NCBI RefSeq assembly: GCF_003014485.1
Contig: NZ_PYGA01000004.1
Coordinates: forward strand, 248,001 to 312,000
Direction: 5' to 3'
Source of the DNA: Murinocardiopsis flavida
GTDB taxonomy: Bacteria > Actinomycetota > Actinomycetes > Streptosporangiales > Streptosporangiaceae
DNA length: 64,000 bases
Shown here piece by piece: positions 52,128 through 61,168 of the stretch; the stretch's first letter is position 1, and each line of letters starts with the position of its first letter. A program made the translations under genes and the position numbers. The notes under the pieces were generated by a model. The model ran no database searches, was not told where the DNA came from, and worked only from the letters and a program-made list of their open reading frames with translations.

Positions 52128-52793
52128 ATGCACACCGCTGCCGAGTTCCAGCCCGAGCACAGCGGATGGGAGGCGCGGCTGATCCGCGCGAACCCGTTCG
52201 CGACGTTCGTGAGCACCGGGTCACCGGAGCCCGGATCGTCGGGGATCCAGGTCTCGCACCTGCCGATGGTCCTCGACGGCGACCCCGGCGACGGCACCGA
52301 GCCGGACCTCCAGGGCCGCACCCTGCTCGGCCACATGGCGCGCACCGGCCCGCAGTGGCCGGCGCTGCTGCGCGACCCGATCGCCACCGCGATCTTCCGC
52401 GGCCCCCACGGCTACGTCTCCCCCGCCGTCCGCGGCGACGCGCCGCCCGCACCGGCGTGGAACTACACCGCCGCGCACGTCCGGGGCCGGGTCCGGCTGC
52501 TGCACGAGGCCGACGACGTGCTCCGGGTCCTCACCGAGACGACCGCGGTCGGAGAGGCCGGGCGCGCCCGGCCCGACGGGAGCGGGCCGCCCCTGGACGC
52601 CTTCCGCGCCCTGCTGCCGCACGTCATCGCGTTCTCCATGCGCATCACCTCGGTGGAGTCCCTGGTGGAACTCGGCCAGGGCGATCCCGCCGACCTGCGC
52701 GACAAGGTGCGCGCCGACCTCGCGGCGAGCCCGCGCGGCTGCGACCGCGACCTCGCCGCGGTGCTCGCGGGCACAGCGGCGGCCACCGGCTGA
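52128..52793 (+). CDS. paiB: PaiB-like FMN-binding protein
   Basis: 221 residues from ATG 52128 with AGAGG six bases before; an in-frame ATG at 52074 lacks support. PaiB/FMN-binding split-barrel: LIRANPFATFVSTG, VSHLPMVLDGD, LLGHMARTGPQWPAL, IFRGPHGYVSP and VPAWNYTA-like PAWNYTAAHVRG. FMN-binding negative transcriptional regulators of this type include B. subtilis PaiB of sporulation and degradative-enzyme control; direct DNA binding is uncertain. It follows a repeat tract and precedes the isomerase gene by 173 bp. Confidence 0.9.
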   Translation: MHTAAEFQPEHSGWEARLIRANPFATFVSTGSPEPGSSGIQVSHLPMVLDGDPGDGTEPDLQGRTLLGHMARTGPQWPALLRDPIATAIFRGPHGYVSPAVRGDAPPAPAWNYTAAHVRGRVRLLHEADDVLRVLTETTAVGEAGRARPDGSGPPLDAFRALLPHVIAFSMRITSVESLVELGQGDPADLRDKVRADLAASPRGCDRDLAAVLAGTAAATG

Positions 52794-52966
52794 ATGCCGG
52801 TGCGCGCCCGGCCGCGGACCCCGGAATCGCCCTCGGGCCATGCTCTACGCGCGGACCTGCGCGTTTCCCCGGCACGGGCGGGCGGCTGCTCCTAGACTGG
52901 ACGGCATCCGCACACCACCCCGGGGCCGCGGCAGCGCCCCGGGGCCGCTCGTGAAAGGGCATCGCA

Positions 52967-53563
52967 GTGAACAGCGCCGACCCCGGCCCCTCCGGCGCAC
53001 CCGACGGTGCCGCCGACTGCGCAGCTGACAGTGCCGCCGACAGCGAAGCTGAATCTGTCGTGCTCCTCGACTCCGCCCACCGCCCGTCCGGGACCGCGCC
53101 GAAGGCCACCGTGCACCACGCGGAAACCCCGCTGCACCTCGCGTTCTCCTGCTACGTGTTCGACCCCGCCGGGCGGCTGCTGGCGACCCGCAGGTCGCTC
53201 GGCAAGACCGCGTGGCCGGGGGTGTGGACCAACTCCGTGTGCGGCCACCCCGCGCCCGGTGAGGCCGCCGAGGACGCGATCCGCCGGCGGGCCCGCCAGG
53301 AACTGGGCCTGGAGGTCCACCGGATCCGGCTGCGGCTCCCCGACTTCCGGTACCGGGCCGTCGACGCGAGCGGCGTCGTGGAGAACGAGTTCTGCCCGGT
53401 GTACGAGGCCCACGCCACCGACGACCCCCGGCCCGAACCCGCCGAGGTCGCCCAGTGGGAGTGGACGGACTGGGCGGCCTTCGTCGCGCTCGCCGACCGC
53501 ACCCCGTGGGCCATCAGCCCCTGGGCCGCCGAACAGGCCCCGCTGCTGGCCCGCGCCGACTGA
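52967..53563 (+). CDS. idi: isopentenyl-diphosphate delta-isomerase (type I)
   Basis: 198 residues from GTG 52967, AAAGGG seven bases upstream. NUDIX-fold isomerase: LHLAFSCYVFDPAGRLLATR, TNSVCGHPAPGE (catalytic Cys and metal-ligand His), RRRARQELGLEV, VENEFCPVYEAH (Glu). It interconverts IPP and DMAPP in the cytoplasm for isoprenoid synthesis. The first ~35 residues are an acidic Ala/Asp/Glu low-complexity extension (ADCAADSAADSEAES). A very strong hairpin follows the gene. No other isoprenoid gene in the window. Confidence 0.95.
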   Translation: MNSADPGPSGAPDGAADCAADSAADSEAESVVLLDSAHRPSGTAPKATVHHAETPLHLAFSCYVFDPAGRLLATRRSLGKTAWPGVWTNSVCGHPAPGEAAEDAIRRRARQELGLEVHRIRLRLPDFRYRAVDASGVVENEFCPVYEAHATDDPRPEPAEVAQWEWTDWAAFVALADRTPWAISPWAAEQAPLLARAD

Positions 53564-53614
53564 CTGCCGCACGGGCGTCACCCGTCACCGCCCCGGCCGC
53601 GAGCGCGCACAGGC

Positions 53615-53662
53615 GGTCCGTTCCGGCCCGCACCGGGTACCCGGTGCGGGCCGGAACGGACC
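53615..53662. terminator. perfect 48-bp palindrome, bidirectional terminator
   Basis: GGTCCGTTCCGGCCCGCACC runs on to the centre and is then repeated exactly in reverse complement. It lies between the convergent idi and membrane-protein genes, six bases from the latter's stop. Confidence 0.8.
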
Positions 53663-53668
53663 CTGGCG

Positions 53669-54832
53669 CTACGGGCGGTCGCAGGTGGCGCACGCCGGGA
53701 GCCGGCGGTGGTGGTAGGCGAGCGTCGCCGCCGCCAGCGCCACACCCCACAGCGGCCACAGCAGGCCCGGGGCCGAAGCCATGAAGTCGGTCTCCAGCGG
53801 CGTCACGGCCCGGGCGTACCCGGTCCACATCGCGAAACCGCCGACAGTGACCAGGACTGAGACGAAGGAGGCCGGGATCACCGCCAGCGACACCGGCACC
53901 CGGCGCCCGGCGAGTCCGACCATCCACCGGGGGAACACCTCGCCCCATTTCTGGAACAGGCCGAGTGTCAGGACCGCACCCACGACCCCGAAGCTCGCCA
54001 GGAACGAGCCGGCGAGCCACATCCCGGCCTCCTGGCCCTGGCGCAGGAACTCCTCACTGATACCGAGGGGGATGCCGAGCGCCCACGCGTAGCGGGTGAC
54101 GGCGTAGAGCACCGGGATCACCGCGGCGATGAGCGCCGCGACCCGGCCCCATCGCGCCGCTGCGGGCGGGCTCAGCCAGCCGTCGGCGGCCGCGCCGCGT
54201 CCGCAGTCCGCGCACACGTCCCCGGTGCGCCGCGCGTAGCCGAGGACCGCGCGCGCCCACAGCAGCCCGCCGAGGACGCACAGCATCCCGTGCAGCAGCG
54301 GCCACTCCGTGATGACGGCCAGGAACACGCCACCGACCTCGTGCCCCGTGATCAGCCCGTACACCCCGAACGGCAGGTAGCCGACCGACGCCAGCAGGTT
54401 GACGTCCGTCATCGCCAGCAGCAGGATCCCCGCGAGCGCCGCACCGGCCCCGATGAGCAGCGGCCGCCCCGCCCGGGAGCCGCGCAGCAGCACCAGGGCG
54501 AGCAGCACCGCGGGCAGCCCAGCCAGCACGACGGCGGCCTCCGCCGTCCCCGTCAGCGCGACGAGCGACGCGCCCGGCTCGTCGCCCCCTCCCGCGGCGT
54601 AGGGGAACGCGTTCCCGGAGAACCACCAGTACGCGCCGAACACGGCGTACAACGCCGACCACGCCAGCGCCGCGACCTGGGCGGCGCGGTCCTTGCGGTG
54701 GACGGGCGGATCGACGCCCGCGCCGTGCTCCGGACCGTGCTCCGGCCCGTGGGGCCGCGCTCCGCCTTCGGTGGCGGCGGTCGTACTCGGCTCTGTGTTC
54801 GCCTCTGTGTTCGCCTCTGTGTTCGCTCGCAA
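53669..54832 (-). CDS. polytopic membrane protein, unknown function
   Basis: 387 residues from TTG 54832, six bases after GAGGGAG. The N-terminus is a repeat (EANTEANTEANTEP) encoded by a 12-bp tandem unit, then His/Pro/Gly-rich; about nine or ten hydrophobic helices follow. Two Cys pairs occur, CADC (about residue 208) and CATC at the C-terminus, which could form a metal or disulfide site. ALYAVFGAYWWFSGNAFPYA and YAVTRYAWALGIPLGIS are the most distinctive blocks. I recognise no transporter family. It is convergent with idi and separated from the ABC operon by 290 bp of GC-rich sequence. Confidence 0.78.
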   Translation of the reverse strand: MRANTEANTEANTEPSTTAATEGGARPHGPEHGPEHGAGVDPPVHRKDRAAQVAALAWSALYAVFGAYWWFSGNAFPYAAGGGDEPGASLVALTGTAEAAVVLAGLPAVLLALVLLRGSRAGRPLLIGAGAALAGILLLAMTDVNLLASVGYLPFGVYGLITGHEVGGVFLAVITEWPLLHGMLCVLGGLLWARAVLGYARRTGDVCADCGRGAAADGWLSPPAAARWGRVAALIAAVIPVLYAVTRYAWALGIPLGISEEFLRQGQEAGMWLAGSFLASFGVVGAVLTLGLFQKWGEVFPRWMVGLAGRRVPVSLAVIPASFVSVLVTVGGFAMWTGYARAVTPLETDFMASAPGLLWPLWGVALAAATLAYHHRRLPACATCDRP

Positions 54833-55122
54833 CGGGCGCTCCCTCGTCCCCGTGCCCGCGCCTGTGGCGGACGACGACCGGAGACCTGATGAGAGCCTCG
54901 CAACTGGGCGGAACGCGCACCTCCCGCCCCAGAGGGGACCATGGCGCCCCCGCTCCCCCGCGAGAGGGACACCCGCACGGGGACGCCCCGCGGGGGCGGC
55001 CCCGCAGCCGTCACGGCGGGCGCCGCGACGGCTCCCGCCGGGACGCCCGGCGGCCGAGCGCGCGCCGGGGGCGGGCCACGATGGCGCCGCCCCCGGCGCC
55101 GGGACCGTGTCAGTCCCGGCTG

Positions 55123-57114
55123 TCAGTCCCGATCCGCGAACTCCTCGACCTCGTCCTTGCCGACGACGGTCACCGGGATCTCCGTGGCCGTGCCGGGGCC
55201 GCCGCCCTCGCCGTCAGCGCCGTCAGCGCCGTCCTTACCGCCCTCGCCGTCCTTGACCGACTTGACGGCCGCCCGCACCGCCGCCTCGCCGAGCAGCTCC
55301 GGCTGCTGGGCGACCGTGGCGCTGAGCGTGCCCTCGCGGACGGCGTCGAGCCCCTCGGGGGTGCCGTCGAAGCCGATGACCTTCACCTCGTCGCCGGCCT
55401 TCGCGCCGAGCGCCTTGGCCGCGCCCAGCGCCATCTCGTCGTTGGCGGCGAACACCCCCTTGATGTCGGGGTTCGCCTGGACGATGTTCTGGGTGACGTT
55501 GAGGCCCTTGGTCCGGTCGAAGTCCGCCGGCTGGGAGGCCGCCACCTCGATGCCGGGGTGCTCGGCGATCCCCTCGGTGAACCCGGTGCCGCGGTCGCGG
55601 GCCGCCGACGTGCCCGGCTGGCCCTCCAGCACCGCGATCGGGCCGGAACCGACCAGCTCGGCCAGCTTCTCCGCCGCGAGTCGGCCGCCCTCCAAGTTGT
55701 CGGAGGCGACCGTGGTGACGACCTGGCCGTCACTGGGCGCGCGGTCCACGGCGACCACGGGGATGTCCGCCCGGTTCGCGGCCCGCACCGACGGCACGAC
55801 CGCGTCGGAGTCGACCGGGTTGACGATGAACGCGTCCACGTTCTGCGCGATGTAGTTCTGCGCGGCGTCGGCCTGCTGGGAGGAGTCGTCGGAGGCGTTG
55901 TGGATCCGCAGGTCGACGCCCTGCGCACGCGCTTCCGCAATGGCGCCGTCGCGCACGCCGACGAAGAACGGGTTGTTCAGCGTGGACAGCGACAGCGCGA
56001 CCGTCGGCCGCTCCGGGCCGCCGCCCTGGCGCTGGAAGACGGCCCAGCCCGCGCCGATCAGCAGCAGCACGAGCACCGCCGCGACGCCGCGACGCAACGC
56101 GGGGTCGAGCCGCGGGGCGCCGCCGGAACGGCGGCGGCGCAGCGTGTCCGACAGCACCGCCGCCGCGATCACCAGGCCGATGATGACCTGCTGCCAGAAC
56201 GCAGATACGTCCAGCAGGTTGAGTCCGTTGCGCAGCACACCGAGGATGAGGGCGCCGACGAAGGTCCCCAGCGCGGTGCCCGCACCGCCCGCCAGGCTCG
56301 CCCCGCCGATCACCACCGCCGCGATGGCGTCCAGCTCGTACCCGGTTCCCGCCTCGGGCTGGGAGGACGCCAGCCGCGCCGCCAGCAGCACCCCGGCGAC
56401 GGCGGCGAACAGCCCCGACAGGGCGTAGACGACGAGCTGCTGGCGGCCGACCTTGATCCCGGAGAGGCGGGCCGCCTCGCGGTTGCCGCCGATGGCGTAC
56501 ATCGCGCGCCCGGAGTAGGTGCGGCGCAGGATGAACGCCGTCAGCAGGCCCAGCACGAGCATGATCAGCACCGGGTACGGGAGCACGCCCAGCAGCGCGC
56601 CGCCGCCGAGGTCGGCCAGCCAGCCGTCGAACGTGATCGGCTTGCCGTCCGAAACGACCAGCGCCAGGCCGCGCGCGACGCTCAGCATCGCCAGGGTGGC
56701 GATGAACGGCGGCACCCGGCCCAAGGTGATGAGCAGCCCGCTGGCGACGCCCGCGATCGCACCGGCGGCGAGCCCCAGCAGGACGGCCAGCCACATGGGC
56801 AGGCCGCCGCTGGCGATCGTCCACCCGGTGACGATGCCCGACAGGCCCGCGACGCTGCCGACCGAAAGGTCGATCCCGCCGCTGACGATCACGAACGTCA
56901 TGCCGAACGCGAGGATCGCCACCACCGACGCCTGCACGCCGACGTTGAGCAGGTTGTCACCTGTCAGGAAGTCGGGTGAGGCGATGGAGAGCAGCGCGAC
57001 CAGGACGAGCAGCCCGCCCAGTGCTCCACTGTTGCGCACGAACGCGGGGAAGCGTTCGGCCAGGCCCCGCCCCGCGGCCCCGCTCGCCCCGCCTGCCTTG
57101 CCCGCCTCAGCCAT
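55123..57114 (-). CDS. ribose-type ABC permease fused to its substrate-binding protein (RbsC-RbsB)
   Basis: 663 residues. Residues about 1-335 are an RbsC-like permease (NVGVQASVVAILAFGMTFVI, SGGIDLSVGSVAGLSGIVTG, TVIGGNREAARLSGI-like YAIGGNREAARLSGIK). A further helix at about 340-360 (RGVAAVLVLLLIGAGWAVFQ) crosses the membrane and leads to a complete RbsB-like binding protein (about 370-663: LSLSTLNNPFFVGVRDGA, FDGTPEGLDAVREG). The extra helix would place the binding domain outside. This removes the need for a lipoprotein signal. RbsA, eight bases of overlap upstream, supplies ATPase. Imports a pentose or similar sugar. Confidence 0.93.
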   Translation of the reverse strand: MAEAGKAGGASGAAGRGLAERFPAFVRNSGALGGLLVLVALLSIASPDFLTGDNLLNVGVQASVVAILAFGMTFVIVSGGIDLSVGSVAGLSGIVTGWTIASGGLPMWLAVLLGLAAGAIAGVASGLLITLGRVPPFIATLAMLSVARGLALVVSDGKPITFDGWLADLGGGALLGVLPYPVLIMLVLGLLTAFILRRTYSGRAMYAIGGNREAARLSGIKVGRQQLVVYALSGLFAAVAGVLLAARLASSQPEAGTGYELDAIAAVVIGGASLAGGAGTALGTFVGALILGVLRNGLNLLDVSAFWQQVIIGLVIAAAVLSDTLRRRRSGGAPRLDPALRRGVAAVLVLLLIGAGWAVFQRQGGGPERPTVALSLSTLNNPFFVGVRDGAIAEARAQGVDLRIHNASDDSSQQADAAQNYIAQNVDAFIVNPVDSDAVVPSVRAANRADIPVVAVDRAPSDGQVVTTVASDNLEGGRLAAEKLAELVGSGPIAVLEGQPGTSAARDRGTGFTEGIAEHPGIEVAASQPADFDRTKGLNVTQNIVQANPDIKGVFAANDEMALGAAKALGAKAGDEVKVIGFDGTPEGLDAVREGTLSATVAQQPELLGEAAVRAAVKSVKDGEGGKDGADGADGEGGGPGTATEIPVTVVGKDEVEEFADRD

Positions 57115-58600
57115 CGTCCTGTCCTTCCGTCACGGCCAGAGCCATGACCTTCTCCTGGGTTGCCTCCGCGCGGCCGAGTTCGCCGCGCAGCCGTCCGTCC
57201 GCCATGACCAGCACCCGGTCGCTCATCCCGAGCAGCTCGGTCAGGTCGCTGGAGACGATGAGGACGGCGGCGCCGCCCTCGGTGAGCCGGTTGATCAGCT
57301 CGTAGATCTCGACCTTGGCGCCCACGTCGATACCGCGCGTGGGCTCGTCCATGATCAGCACCTTGGGCTCGCTGAGCAGCCACTTGCCGATGACGATCTT
57401 CTGCTGGTTGCCGCCCGACAGGGTGCCGACCGCCTGGCCGGGCCCTGCCGTGCGGATGCGCAGGCGCTCGATGGACGCCACAGCGGCGCCGCGCTGCCCG
57501 GCGAGGTCCACCAGGCCGTGCCGGGTGCGCCGGGACAGCGTCGCCAGGCCGATGTTCTCCTCGACCGACGCGCCCAGGACAAGGCCCTGGCCGGCGCGGT
57601 CCTCGGGGACCAGGGCGAGCCCGGCGTCGCGGGCGGCCCGGATGTCGCCGGGCGGGACGCTCCGCCCCGCCACCCGGACCTCCCCGGCGTCGGCGCGGTC
57701 CGCACCGAACACGGTCCGCACGAGTTCGGTGCGGCCGGCGCCCACGAGCCCGCCGATGCCGACGACCTCCCCGGCGCGGACGCTGAACCCGACCCCGGCG
57801 AACTCCCCGGTGCGGCCGAGCCCGCTGACCTCCAGCAGGACATCGCCCGGGCGCTGCTCCCTGTGCGGGTACTGCTGCTCGATGGAGCGGCCGACCATGA
57901 GCCGCACCAGCTCCTCCGCGGAGGTGGCGGCGTCGACCTCGGCCACCTTCGCGCCGTCGCGCAGCACGGTGACCCGGTCGCCGATCTCGGCGACCTCGTC
58001 GAGCAGGTGCGAGATGAAGACGACGCCGACCCCGCGCTCGGTGAGGTCGCGGACGATCCCGAAGAGCCGCTCCGCCTCGGACCGGCTGAGCACCGCCGTG
58101 GGCTCGTCCATGATCAGGAAGCGGGTGTCGAGGCTGAGCGCCTTGGCGATCTCCACCGTCTGGCGCTGGGCGACGCCGAGCCCGCCCACGACCGCGTCGA
58201 CGTCGAGCGACAGGCCCATGCGGGCGACGACGGCCGCGGCGTCGCGCCGCATCCGCGCCCGGTCGACCACGCCGAACCGGCGCGGCGGGCGGCCCAGGTA
58301 GATGTTCTCGGCGACGGTGAGCTGCGGGACCAGCGCCATCTCCTGGTGGATGGTGGAGATGCCGCGCTTCTCCGCGGCGTCGGGCCCGTTGAACCGCACC
58401 GCGGCGCCGTCGACCCGCAGTTCCCCGGTGTCGGGGCGGTGCACCCCGGCGAGCATCTTGATCAGGGTGGACTTCCCTGCCCCGTTCTCGCCGAGGAGGA
58501 CGTGCACCTCCCCGGCGCGCAGGTCGAAGTCGACCTCCCGGAGCGCCTTGACGCCGGGGAACTCCTTCGAGGCCCCGATCAGTTCCAAGCGGCCCTTCAT
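57107..58600 (-). CDS. rbsA: sugar ABC transporter ATPase, RbsA-like
   Basis: 497 residues from ATG 58600, which overlaps the LacI-gene stop by 4 bp. Two nucleotide-binding domains as in RbsA: first Walker A GENGAGKSTLIKMLAG with DEPTAVLSRSEAE; second starts GIGGLVGAGRTELVRTVFGA with signature LSGGNQQKIVIGKW and DEPTRGIDVGAK. The first-domain signature is degenerate (LGVAQRQTVEIAKAL), as in the family. It powers the fused permease/binding protein on the cytoplasmic side. Its gene overlaps the permease gene by 8 bp. Confidence 0.95.
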   Translation of the reverse strand: MKGRLELIGASKEFPGVKALREVDFDLRAGEVHVLLGENGAGKSTLIKMLAGVHRPDTGELRVDGAAVRFNGPDAAEKRGISTIHQEMALVPQLTVAENIYLGRPPRRFGVVDRARMRRDAAAVVARMGLSLDVDAVVGGLGVAQRQTVEIAKALSLDTRFLIMDEPTAVLSRSEAERLFGIVRDLTERGVGVVFISHLLDEVAEIGDRVTVLRDGAKVAEVDAATSAEELVRLMVGRSIEQQYPHREQRPGDVLLEVSGLGRTGEFAGVGFSVRAGEVVGIGGLVGAGRTELVRTVFGADRADAGEVRVAGRSVPPGDIRAARDAGLALVPEDRAGQGLVLGASVEENIGLATLSRRTRHGLVDLAGQRGAAVASIERLRIRTAGPGQAVGTLSGGNQQKIVIGKWLLSEPKVLIMDEPTRGIDVGAKVEIYELINRLTEGGAAVLIVSSDLTELLGMSDRVLVMADGRLRGELGRAEATQEKVMALAVTEGQDDG

Positions 58601-59607
58601 CCCTCTCCTCCCGGTACCGGCTCCCCGCACGACGCGCGGGTGACGAGCGTGCACGGCAGCGCGTGCGAACGGGCCGGACGCCCGTCCAAGAGCGCGACGA
58701 GCTCGCGGACCGCCGTGCGGCCGATCCGCTCGGTCTGCTGCCTGATCGCGGTGATGGGCGGTTCGACGTACTCGAACCACGGCAGGTCGTCGAAGCTCGC
58801 CAGCGCGATGTCGGTGCCGAGCCGCAGTCCGCGCTCGTGGACGCAGCGCAGCGCGCCCAGCGCCATGAGGTTGTCGGCGGCGAAGACCGCGGTGGGCGGC
58901 TCGGGCTGGTCGAGGAGGGAGCGCATCGCCGCGACACCGCTGTCCATCTGGAAGTCGCCCACCCGCACGCGCGACTCGGGCAGGCCGATGCCGTGCGTCG
59001 CGAGCGCGTCGCGGAAGGCGGCGAGGCGCTCGCGGCCGGTGCTCAACCCGGTGGGACCGGAGATGATGGCGGGGTCGCGGTGGCCCAGGCGCACCAGGTG
59101 GTCGACCAGCGCGGTCACCGGAAGGCGGCTGTCGCTGCGCACCACCGGGACGTCGAGGCCGTCGATCTCGCGGTCGACGAACACGACCGGGCGGCCGCCG
59201 CGCACGACGTCCGCCACGAGAGGGGACACCTCGGCGGTGGGGCACAGCAGCAGCCCGGCGACGCGGCGGTCGAGCAGGATCGAGAGGTACTCGTCCTGGC
59301 GGTCGGGGTCCTCGTCGGCGTTGCCGATGACGACGTAGTAGCCGTGCGCGCGCGCCTCGTTCTCGACCGCCCGGGCGAGCTCGCTGAAGAACGGGTTGAC
59401 CACGTCGCCGACGACCAGGCCGAGCGTCGACACGTCAGCGGAGCGCAGGGTGCGCGCGGCGGAGTTGGGGTGGTAGTCGAGGCGCTGAATGGCGTCCTGG
59501 ACCGCGGCACGGGTCGCGGCGGTGACCGAGGGGTGGTCGTTGAGCACCCGGGAGACCGTTGCCGTGGACAGCCCCGCGGCGCGGGCGACGTCCTTGATGG
59601 TGGCCAT
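58597..59607 (-). CDS. LacI-family repressor of the ABC operon
   Basis: 336 residues. HTH: TIKDVARAAGLSTATVSRVL with the following NDHPSVTAATRAAV. The periplasmic-binding-protein-like core (about 60-330) binds the sugar inducer: VVNPFFSELARAVENEARAH, VFVDREIDGLDVPVVRSDS, TAVFAADNLMALGALRC. First gene of the operon. A TGTAATCGATTACA palindrome lies ten bases before its ATG. It should repress its own operon until the transported sugar (ribose-like) is present. Confidence 0.94.
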   Translation of the reverse strand: MATIKDVARAAGLSTATVSRVLNDHPSVTAATRAAVQDAIQRLDYHPNSAARTLRSADVSTLGLVVGDVVNPFFSELARAVENEARAHGYYVVIGNADEDPDRQDEYLSILLDRRVAGLLLCPTAEVSPLVADVVRGGRPVVFVDREIDGLDVPVVRSDSRLPVTALVDHLVRLGHRDPAIISGPTGLSTGRERLAAFRDALATHGIGLPESRVRVGDFQMDSGVAAMRSLLDQPEPPTAVFAADNLMALGALRCVHERGLRLGTDIALASFDDLPWFEYVEPPITAIRQQTERIGRTAVRELVALLDGRPARSHALPCTLVTRASCGEPVPGGEG

Positions 59608-59616
59608 GGCCAGTAA

Positions 59617-59630
59617 TGTAATCGATTACA
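59617..59630. promoter_or_regulatory. LacI-family operator TGTAATCGATTACA
   Basis: Perfect 14-base palindrome in an AT-rich island right before the repressor start, followed by a second imperfect site (ATGTAAACGATTCC, 59636-59649). Confidence 0.85.
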
Positions 59631-59831
59631 AGATCGATGTAAACGATTCCACGCAATCCCTTCACACCGCAGCCCACGACCCGAAAACGCCGCCGCACCA
59701 AGGGATCCGCCGCGTGCGGCACACGTATCGACGGGAGCAGAGGCGGCGGATCGTGATGCGGACGTGATCCCCGCCCTCGGGATCACCCCGGTTCACAGCG
59801 ACAGTGGCGGCCCGCGGGGCACGACCTCCCG

Positions 59832-60551
59832 CTATTCGACCACCTGGATCCCCACGCCCGACAGCAGCATCGTGGCCTGGTCGGGCGCGATGGTCGCGCC
59901 GCTCAGCGGGGCGACCTGGGCGAGGTCGATCTCACCGAGGTCGGCGCCGCGCAGGTCGGCGCCCTGCATCCGGGCGCCCGCCAGCACCGCGCCGCGCAGC
60001 CGGGACTCGTACCAGACGGTCTCGCGCAGGTCGGCCTTTGTGAGGTCGGCTTCGTCCATGCGCAGGCCGCGCAGGGTCTGACCGCGCATGCTGATGCCCT
60101 TGAGGCGGGCCAGCATCAGGTTGCACTCGGCGAAGGTGTAGTCGATCCCCCGGCAGCCGCCGAAGTTCGCCCCGGTCAAGCGGCACCCCGTGAACGCGGC
60201 GCCGGTCAGCAGCGTGCCCGACCACTGGGTGTTGGCGAGGTCGACGCGCGTGAAGCGGCCGTCGGCGGCCTCGGCCGCGGTGAACACCGCCCCCGCGGCG
60301 CTGCCGCCGGTGAAACGGGCGCCGTCGAGCGCGGCGCTCTCCAGGCGCGCGCCGTCGAGTCGGCAGTCGGTGAACTCCGCCTCGATGAGGAAGGTATCGC
60401 GCAGATCGGCGCCGCTCAGGTCGCAGCGGGAGAACACGCGCGGCACCCCGGGGTCGGCGCCGAGCAGCCGCCGGAGGTCGGAATCCCCCAGGTCGACGCC
60501 CTCCAGCGGTGCGCCACTGCGCAGCGCCTCCTCGATCTCGCCGACTGCCAT
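59832..60551 (-). CDS. pentapeptide-repeat protein
   Basis: 239 residues from ATG 60551, with AAGGGG five bases upstream. After a ~30-residue helical start, about 30 pentapeptide units A(D/N)LXX follow: CDLSGADLRDTFL, DCRLDGARLESAALDGARF, GANFGGC, ADLTKADL, MQGADLRGADLGEIDL. These build a right-handed quadrilateral beta-helix that mimics DNA in MfpA/Qnr proteins, protecting gyrase; other members have other roles. It ends 225 bp from the LacI gene start, oriented toward it. No partner known. Confidence 0.9.
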   Translation of the reverse strand: MAVGEIEEALRSGAPLEGVDLGDSDLRRLLGADPGVPRVFSRCDLSGADLRDTFLIEAEFTDCRLDGARLESAALDGARFTGGSAAGAVFTAAEAADGRFTRVDLANTQWSGTLLTGAAFTGCRLTGANFGGCRGIDYTFAECNLMLARLKGISMRGQTLRGLRMDEADLTKADLRETVWYESRLRGAVLAGARMQGADLRGADLGEIDLAQVAPLSGATIAPDQATMLLSGVGIQVVE

Positions 60552-60662
60552 GCGTTCCCCTTCTCCGCGACGTCCTCGGTCCGGGCCGACGCTATCGGCC
60601 CCCACCGACACGCCACCGCCGCTCCACCCCGGCCCGATCACCTGGCGCCTATGGCGACAGCG

Positions 60663-61062
60663 GGTGGGCTGCCGTCGCGGGCCCCCGCTGCGCGATACTC
60701 CGCGAAGCGGGCGCAGTAGGGGAGTGCGAAGCACCCGGCGGCACGAAACACCACGCTGTACCGTCCGCACCAGACCCGGGCCACCGCGGGCGGCGGTCCT
60801 GCGCCCGGGACATGGCAGCAATGGCAGGCCGTGGTTTTGCGTTCCGAGTCGGTGTCCGGTCACCTGAGAAACCCGGGACATCCCTCGACCACGGTCCGCC
60901 CCCGCGACGTTGAAGACTTCCGCTCCGCGGGGAACGCGAGCGGGCCCGCCGCACCCGACCCCAGGCACGGTTCCGCCCGTCACTGCGGACAGGACTGGCG
61001 GGAAAACTCCAGCGTGGTGCTTCGCGCCGCCGGGTGCTTCGCATCCGCGACGGCAACTCACC
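60663..61062. repeat. inverted repeat of the third dispersed family
   Basis: The right arm 61011-61062 (GGTGCTTCGCGCCGCCGGGT ... GCGACGGCAACTCACC) is matched in reverse by 60724-60757 plus 60663-60680. A 43-base hairpin-like insertion splits the left arm. A single copy also lies at 39151-39262. No gene is supported in 60552-61168; the stretch between arms holds nothing else recognisable. Confidence 0.75.
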
Positions 61063-61110
61063 CCCTGCTCCCGCGACACGAGGCTGTGCGAGCACCCGCC
61101 CTTACTCCCG

Positions 61111-61138
61111 GGGCGGAGGTTGGGGGCAACCTCCGCCC
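61111..61138 (-). terminator. terminator of the PucR gene
   Basis: Perfect 12-base arms (GGGCGGAGGTTG / CAACCTCCGCCC) and a four-base loop, 30 bases after the PucR stop in the minus direction. Confidence 0.75.
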
Positions 61139-61168
61139 GTTGGGTCAACGGCATCGCGGGGGCGGGGG

